From positions 1 through 64,000 of the forward strand of contig VGZT01000004.1 in the NCBI GenBank assembly GCA_016872495.1: 64,000 nt of DNA. Direction: 5' to 3'. The notes below the pieces were generated by a model, which made no database searches, was not told the origin of the DNA, and saw only the letters and a program-made list of their open reading frames with translations. The stretch is from SAR202 cluster bacterium. Lineage in GTDB: Bacteria > Chloroflexota > Dehalococcoidia > Lucifugimonadales > Lucifugimonadaceae. Positions 59,643 to 64,000 of the stretch are shown piece after piece. The translations under genes were made by a program, and so were the position numbers. Every line of letters begins with the position of its first letter. The stretch's first letter is position 1.

Positions 59643-60356
59643 ATGACGGTAATAACGATCGAAGGCAGGGCGGGTAGCGGGGCGCCGGAAATCGGCCGTC
59701 TGGTAGCTAAAGAGCTTGGTCTTGACTACGTTGACCGGCTGCTGCTCGCGCAGATCGCAAAACGCGTGGGCTCGACCGTGGAGGCGCTCGTCCAAAGCGA
59801 GCGGCGCGCGCCGGGAATCGTCGACCGTTTTGCGCGGCTGATTAAGCGCATGCTCGAACGTTCGGCGGTTGCCGGAACGGGAGGCGACCCCTACTTCGGC
59901 CCGGGAGTCGAGGTCCTGCTTTCCAGGCCCTACCGGGAGATCGAAGAGCCGGTTGTGACCACCGCACATCAGCTCGGGGAGCGAGAGTTCATCCAGACCA
60001 CCGGCGAGGTGATCCGGGACCTGGCGGAGATCGGAAATGTCGTCATCCTGAGCCGGGGCGGCGGAGCGATCCTGAAAAACAAGCCAGGCGTCCTTCGGGT
60101 AGGGATTGTTGGGGATCGCGAAGACCGTGCCCGGCGAATCATGCTCAGGGAGCATCTCGACCTCGACCGGGCGAGGGCGTTTGTTGAAGAGTCCGACAAG
60201 GCGCAGGGCAAGTACTTCCAGGACGCCTTCGGTACGACTCCAATCGACCCCTTCTTGTATCATGTGATGTGGAACACGTCCGAAGTCGGCCTCGAATACA
60301 CCGCACAGCTAATCGTCGAGATGTCGCGCGCGCTGAGTGAGCGTGGCATCAAATAA
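59643..60356 (+). CDS. Cytidylate kinase-like P-loop protein
   Basis: About 237 residues of the cytidylate-kinase-like family (AAA_26). The P-loop is ITIEGRAGSGAPEIGRLVA near residue 4, the core has YVDRLLLAQIAKR near residue 29, and VVILSRGGGAILKN near residue 129 precedes a HxLR-like LREHL. CMP or another small phosphate acceptor is possible, but this branch is not the essential Cmk. ATG 59643 is chosen, since homology starts at once. It follows the xer gene on the same strand. Confidence 0.82.
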   Translation: MTVITIEGRAGSGAPEIGRLVAKELGLDYVDRLLLAQIAKRVGSTVEALVQSERRAPGIVDRFARLIKRMLERSAVAGTGGDPYFGPGVEVLLSRPYREIEEPVVTTAHQLGEREFIQTTGEVIRDLAEIGNVVILSRGGGAILKNKPGVLRVGIVGDREDRARRIMLREHLDLDRARAFVEESDKAQGKYFQDAFGTTPIDPFLYHVMWNTSEVGLEYTAQLIVEMSRALSERGIK

Positions 60357-60374
60357 CCTCCTACAAGGTCAAGC

Positions 60375-60659
60375 ATGCCCAGAAATCCGCGCCGCGTCGC
60401 GTTCAACTTCCAGAAAAGGGCTAAGAAGCGCGCCGCTCGACCCAACGTGTACACCGGCCCGGTCCCGGGCTCCGAAACAGAGGCTGGAGATGGCCTCGCT
60501 ACCTCACCGGCACTAGCGCCGGCCCGGCCAGGCGTTGGACGAGGCAGGGCGCGCGGGGACGTCTACACCGAGTACACCAGGCACGAGCTCATCAAGTTCG
60601 GCGCTATCCTGGGGATCCTGGTCGCCGTCGCATTCGCGGCCGCGGTGCTGTACCGCTAG
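60375..60659 (+). CDS. Small tail-anchored membrane protein
   Basis: A 94-residue protein with a strongly basic start (MPRNPRRVAFNFQKRAKKRA), a disordered Pro/Ala/Gly middle, and one C-terminal membrane helix (IKFGAILGILVAVAFAAAVL, residues 72-91). It probably sits in the cytoplasmic membrane with its N-terminus inside. It lies 18 bases after the kinase-like gene and is likely co-transcribed. Function unknown. Confidence 0.7.
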   Translation: MPRNPRRVAFNFQKRAKKRAARPNVYTGPVPGSETEAGDGLATSPALAPARPGVGRGRARGDVYTEYTRHELIKFGAILGILVAVAFAAAVLYR

Positions 60660-60682
60660 AAAACCCCCGTCCATTTCTTCAG

Positions 60683-60710
60683 GCAGCCGTGCGGCCTGCA
60701 CGGCGGCTGC
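60683..60710 (+). terminator. Imperfect hairpin upstream of uvrC
   Basis: GCAGCCGTGC pairs with GCACGGCGGCTGC with a bulge, followed by TTCTGTTTC. A weak intrinsic terminator for the small membrane protein gene is likely. Confidence 0.5.
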
Positions 60711-60734
60711 TTCTGTTTCGCATAGACTGAAAAT

Positions 60735-62606
60735 GTGACTACCCCGGCACCCAATCGCGATCAGCTCGTGGAGCGCCTTGCCTCGGTGCCGCTCAAGCCA
60801 GGCGTCTACTTGATGCGCGACGCCGCCGGCAAGCGCATTTACGTAGGCAAGGCAACGGTGCTGCGCGACCGCATGCGCTCATACTTTGGCTCGCCATCGG
60901 GATTGGCCCCGAAGATCCGCGAGATGGTCGCCCGCATCGCCGACTTTGAGTACATCGTCACCGAGTCGGAGCAGGAAGCCCTGCTGCTCGAGAACACCCT
61001 CATCAAGCAGCACCAGCCCTACTACAACTCAAGGCTGCGCGACGACAAGACCTACCCTTACATCAAGATCGACCTGCGGGAGGATTACCCGCAGATCTAC
61101 ATCACCAGGCGCACCGCCAACGACGGCGCGCGCTACTTCGGGCCGTTCGCCAGCGCGGGGAGCGTCCGCAAGACCCTTGATCTGATCAAGCGCCTGTTCC
61201 CCTACCGGTCGTGTACGAAGGTCATCACGGGGACCGACCAGCGGCCCTGCCTCGACTTCCACATCAAGCGTTGCGTCGGCCCCTGTATCGGCGCGGTGGA
61301 CCGCGCCGCGTACATGAAGGTCATCGACGAGGTGATCGCGTTCCTCGAAGGCAGGACCAGGGATGTCGTCGCCGACATCAAACAGCAGATGACCGAGGCC
61401 TCCGACGGGCTGGCGTTCGAACGCGCCGCCGCCCTGCGCGACCGTTTGCGGGCGATCGAGCGGGTCTATGAAGGTCAGAAGGTCGTGTCCCTCAAGAACG
61501 AAAGCCTGGACGTGATTGCGGTCGCCTACGGCCGCAACGAGGCGTGGGTCGAGGTGTTCTTCGTTCGACAGGGCACCGTGATCGGCCGCGACAACTTCAT
61601 CATGGACGGCACCCAGGACGAGCCCGAGGCGGCCATCCTGGCGCAGTTCGTGAAGCAGTTCTACAACTCCGCCTCGTACTTGCCGCCGAGGCTCCTCGTC
61701 CCCGTGGCGGTGGACGAAGTGGACATCATCGAGCCATGGCTTTCTGCCCGGCGTGCCGGACCGGTCCATTTCCTCGTGCCGGAGCGCGGCGAGAAGCGGC
61801 GCCTGATGGAGATGGTCAAGGAAAATGCCCGGCACGGGCTGGAGAATCTCAAGGCGAAGTGGGCGGCCGACGACGACCTGATGCAGCGGGCAATGGCAGA
61901 GCTTCGCGAGGAACTGAATTTGCCGCGCTTGCCGCGTCGGATCGAGTGCTTCGACATCTCCCATATCCAGGGCACCAGCACCGTTGCCAGCATGATCGTG
62001 TTCGAAGACGCCAGGCCCAGGAAGGCGCACTACCGAAGGTTCAAGATCAAGACCGTGGATGGCAACGACGACTTCGCTTCGATGCGCGAGGTGCTCAGCC
62101 GGCGCTTCAAGCGGCTGGGGGAAATCAGCGATTCCGAACCGGCCTCCGGTGAAGTCGACGGCGCGGGCGACGGTTTCAGTCACGTTCCCGACCTGGTCCT
62201 GATCGATGGCGGGAAGGGCCAGCTGGGCGCCGCGCTCCAGGTCTTCCTTGACCTGGGCGTGAAGGACATACCCCTCTCGAGCCTGGCCAAGCAGCAGGAG
62301 GAGATCTTCGTACCGCACACACCCGAGCCGATCGTCCTGGCCCGGAACTCCCCCGCCCTGTTCCTGGTACAGCGAGTAAGGGACGAGGCCCACCGGTTCG
62401 CCGTCACATTTCATCGCGATGTGCGCAAGAAGGCGACCATCCAGTCCGCGCTCGATCTCGTCCCGGGCATCGGACCGAAACGCAAGCGTCAGCTACTCCG
62501 GCAATTCGGATCGGTCAAGGCGATCCGAGAGGCCTCGATCGACGAACTGGCGGCGGCGCCCGGCATGACTGCCAGGCTTGCCGAAACCGTAAAACAGTAC
62601 GTCTAG
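60735..62606 (+). CDS. uvrC: Excinuclease ABC subunit C
   Basis: UvrC cuts both sides of DNA lesions in nucleotide excision repair. The 623-residue protein shows the GIY-YIG nuclease (PGVYLMRDAAGKRIYVGKA, residues 19-37), the UVR helical motif (EASDGLAFERAAALRDRLRA near residue 223), the RNase H-like half (CFDISHIQGTSTVASMIVFE near residue 401 and LVLIDGGKGQLGAAL near residue 488) and the C-terminal helix-hairpin-helix (LDLVPGIGPKRKRQLLRQFG). The GTG start at 60735 fits the family N-terminus. Confidence 0.96.
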   Translation: MTTPAPNRDQLVERLASVPLKPGVYLMRDAAGKRIYVGKATVLRDRMRSYFGSPSGLAPKIREMVARIADFEYIVTESEQEALLLENTLIKQHQPYYNSRLRDDKTYPYIKIDLREDYPQIYITRRTANDGARYFGPFASAGSVRKTLDLIKRLFPYRSCTKVITGTDQRPCLDFHIKRCVGPCIGAVDRAAYMKVIDEVIAFLEGRTRDVVADIKQQMTEASDGLAFERAAALRDRLRAIERVYEGQKVVSLKNESLDVIAVAYGRNEAWVEVFFVRQGTVIGRDNFIMDGTQDEPEAAILAQFVKQFYNSASYLPPRLLVPVAVDEVDIIEPWLSARRAGPVHFLVPERGEKRRLMEMVKENARHGLENLKAKWAADDDLMQRAMAELREELNLPRLPRRIECFDISHIQGTSTVASMIVFEDARPRKAHYRRFKIKTVDGNDDFASMREVLSRRFKRLGEISDSEPASGEVDGAGDGFSHVPDLVLIDGGKGQLGAALQVFLDLGVKDIPLSSLAKQQEEIFVPHTPEPIVLARNSPALFLVQRVRDEAHRFAVTFHRDVRKKATIQSALDLVPGIGPKRKRQLLRQFGSVKAIREASIDELAAAPGMTARLAETVKQYV

Positions 62607-62624
62607 GATGCCGCGCGCCCTTCG

Positions 62625-63611
62625 ATGTTTGCGCTGACGCTCGCAGCTCCCGGAGACGTGCGGACGGTTGAAGTCGACCGCCCGCAGGTAGTGGAGCCGG
62701 GCGACGCGATCGTGCGGGTGACGACGGCCTCGATCTCCACACTCGACCTCGAGCGGTATGCCGGACGGCGAACCTTCCCTGCGGTAACACCCGGCGGCGC
62801 GTGTGCCGGGATCGTCGAAGAAACCGGAGAGGCGGTGACCCGCCGCCACCTCGACGATCCGGTGCTGGTGCCCCCGGCGCTCTCCGTTGGCGGAGGCATC
62901 GCGTTGCCGGGATACGACCTGCCGGGATCGCACGCGGGCTGGATCCGCGTCCCTGACGCCGACCTGAACCTGGTCCCGCTCCCGAACCCCAGGGAGTTCG
63001 AGGCTGGCGGGGTGCTGATCGCCGACTGCTACGCCTCCGCGTACGAGGTGGCCCGGCGGCTCCGGGGAGCCGGCCTGCGCCGCCCTGTTGTAGCCGGTTG
63101 TGGTCCGACCTCTTTAGCGTTCATTAATGCCTGGAATTTACAAAGCGGCGAATCTGTGAAGCCCCTGGCAATCGACTCGATCCCGGGCCGGGTCATGCTC
63201 GCCCGACGCTGGGGCGCGACCGGGTTCGTCCACCGCAACGACGCCGATCTCAGGGCGCGCATGGAAGGATCCCTCGAGCCGCCGCCCCTGGCGGTCGTGG
63301 TCGGCGCCAGGTCGGAGGGCGCCGAACCGGGCTGGGTGGCCATGACTGGCTTTGAAGACCTCCCGGTCTACACGCTGGACGCGCCCGGGTTCGGATGGTC
63401 CGCCGAGCCGAGAGATTCCTTCCGCCCGCCTCAGTCATCTCCACTGTGCACCGCCCAGGGAATCGGGGAACACCTTGCGACACTGCTGAAAGGCCAGCTG
63501 GACCTGCTGCCCCTGGTTTCCCATACCCTTCCCCTGACCGAAGCGCCGACCGCCTACGAATGGGCGGCCCGGGGGACACACGGCGCGCTCAGGATCCTCT
63601 TGAAGGCCTGA
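62625..63611 (+). CDS. MDR-type dehydrogenase-like protein without zinc ligands
   Basis: A 328-residue protein of the medium-chain dehydrogenase/reductase fold. The GroES-like half has ASISTLDLERYAG where zinc enzymes have CGTD, and GGACAGIV where they have GHE, so the catalytic zinc site is missing. The cofactor half reads VVAGCGPTSLAFINAW near residue 153, an altered glycine motif. The C-terminal VSHTLPLTEAPTAYEWAARG is typical. It may be a zinc-independent reductase or a divergent paralogue. It follows uvrC by 18 bases and converges with (overlaps by 23 bases) the next gene. Confidence 0.75.
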   Translation: MFALTLAAPGDVRTVEVDRPQVVEPGDAIVRVTTASISTLDLERYAGRRTFPAVTPGGACAGIVEETGEAVTRRHLDDPVLVPPALSVGGGIALPGYDLPGSHAGWIRVPDADLNLVPLPNPREFEAGGVLIADCYASAYEVARRLRGAGLRRPVVAGCGPTSLAFINAWNLQSGESVKPLAIDSIPGRVMLARRWGATGFVHRNDADLRARMEGSLEPPPLAVVVGARSEGAEPGWVAMTGFEDLPVYTLDAPGFGWSAEPRDSFRPPQSSPLCTAQGIGEHLATLLKGQLDLLPLVSHTLPLTEAPTAYEWAARGTHGALRILLKA

Positions 63612-64000
63612 GAGGGTCCTCGGTCCGAATCTGTCCGAGCCGCCTGTTGATCAGTTGGATGATGAGTTCCAGGTTCTCCGGCGTTTCGGGCAGAGAAATT
63701 TGACCACCCGAGAAAGCAAGGTCGATCCGCTGGAGGGCCTCGTCCGCCACGAAGCCAGGCGGGACCTGCGCGGCAAGCTCGGTCCCGTCCGCCGCAGCTG
63801 GCGGGCCGGCCGCCGGCTGGGCACTCGAGGCTCGCTCTGGCCAGGCATCCTCCAGGATGCGCCTGACCTGGACCAGGGAAACGTGGATCCTGCCGGCACC
63901 CGCATTGGTGACTTCGAACAGCACGAGCGCGAGGTCCGATCGGCCGGGCAAGGCACCCGGGATACGGCCTGCCAGGGCCGCCAGCAACGGCCAGGAAAAC
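63589..64000 (-). CDS. Hypothetical protein, 5' end outside the window
   Basis: The frame remains open to the window edge (FSWPLLAALAGRIPG at the visible start), so the true start is not seen. Visible are SDLALVLFEVTNAGAGRIHV then VRRILEDAW, a Pro/Ala-rich linker, and SGGQISLPETPENLELIIQL near the end. No family was recognised. Its last 23 bases overlap the MDR-like gene. Confidence 0.6.
   Translation of the reverse strand, partial: FSWPLLAALAGRIPGALPGRSDLALVLFEVTNAGAGRIHVSLVQVRRILEDAWPERASSAQPAAGPPAAADGTELAAQVPPGFVADEALQRIDLAFSGGQISLPETPENLELIIQLINRRLGQIRTEDPLRPSRGS

Noticed and set aside
61029-62414. A 461-residue minus-strand frame inside uvrC
   Set aside because: Composition typical of a shadow frame, and uvrC is intact with all its domains.

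Overview
The window is GC-rich and densely coded. It carries two encoded-CCA tRNAs, no rRNA, no CRISPR array, no phage genes and no recognisable insertion sequence. Small-molecule families dominate: enolase superfamily, family III CoA-transferase, HpcH/HpaI-type aldolases, DUF4432, zinc MDR dehydrogenases, Ldh2, RraA, plus DUF3105, DUF5679 and Pro/Thr-spaced lipoproteins. This mix fits a Chloroflexota bacterium, perhaps near Dehalococcoidia/SAR202. That assignment is inference from gene content; no marker phylogeny was possible.

Layout. 0-5 kb: purine operon purD (5' cut)-HAD phosphatase-purB-purC-DUF3105-purS. 5-9.5 kb: crotonase, a fused double CaiB-type CoA-transferase and a Gfo/Idh oxidoreductase. 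9.5-16 kb (minus strand): histidine operon HisS/HisZ-like-hisG-hisD-hisC-hisB-SDR. 16-17 kb: DegV. 17-37 kb: an accessory catabolic zone with an amidohydrolase-2, two DUF4432 mutarotase-like proteins, three zinc dehydrogenases, an enolase-superfamily dehydratase, two aldolase-like proteins, an Ldh2 oxidoreductase, transporters, an unrecognised 589-residue protein and a secreted PQQ-type sugar dehydrogenase. 37-49 kb: a decayed zone with a PAS-sensor remnant, a frameshifted winged-helix gene, a dead metallo-beta-lactamase gene, a nonsense-interrupted propeller lipoprotein and a serine protease whose 3' end runs into one copy of a 188-bp direct repeat. 49 kb: tRNA-Arg(TCG) and tRNA-His(GTG). 49.4-64 kb: mostly housekeeping (RraA-like, pepA, MBL hydrolase, mtaB, fabF, recJ, lgt, xer recombinase, cytidylate-kinase-like, uvrC).

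How the genes may work together. Mutarotase-like, dehydrogenase, lactonase-type amidohydrolase, enolase-type acid-sugar dehydratase, pyruvate-type aldolase and Ldh2 are the activities of a non-phosphorylative sugar oxidation route. Here they sit interleaved and on both strands, not in one operon, so a shared pathway is a hypothesis. The lipoproteins (protease, sugar dehydrogenase, propeller protein) and Lgt suggest surface processing of polymers or sugars.

Most striking signals: (1) an in-frame TAG where copies of the same repeat have CAG, splitting a large lipoprotein gene; (2) 188-bp, about 98% identical direct repeats flanking that gene and altering the protease C-terminus; (3) several decayed signalling genes; (4) repeated -10 boxes placed so close to start codons that leaderless mRNAs are expected; (5) a long-form HisG in an operon with a divergent HisS/HisZ-like protein.
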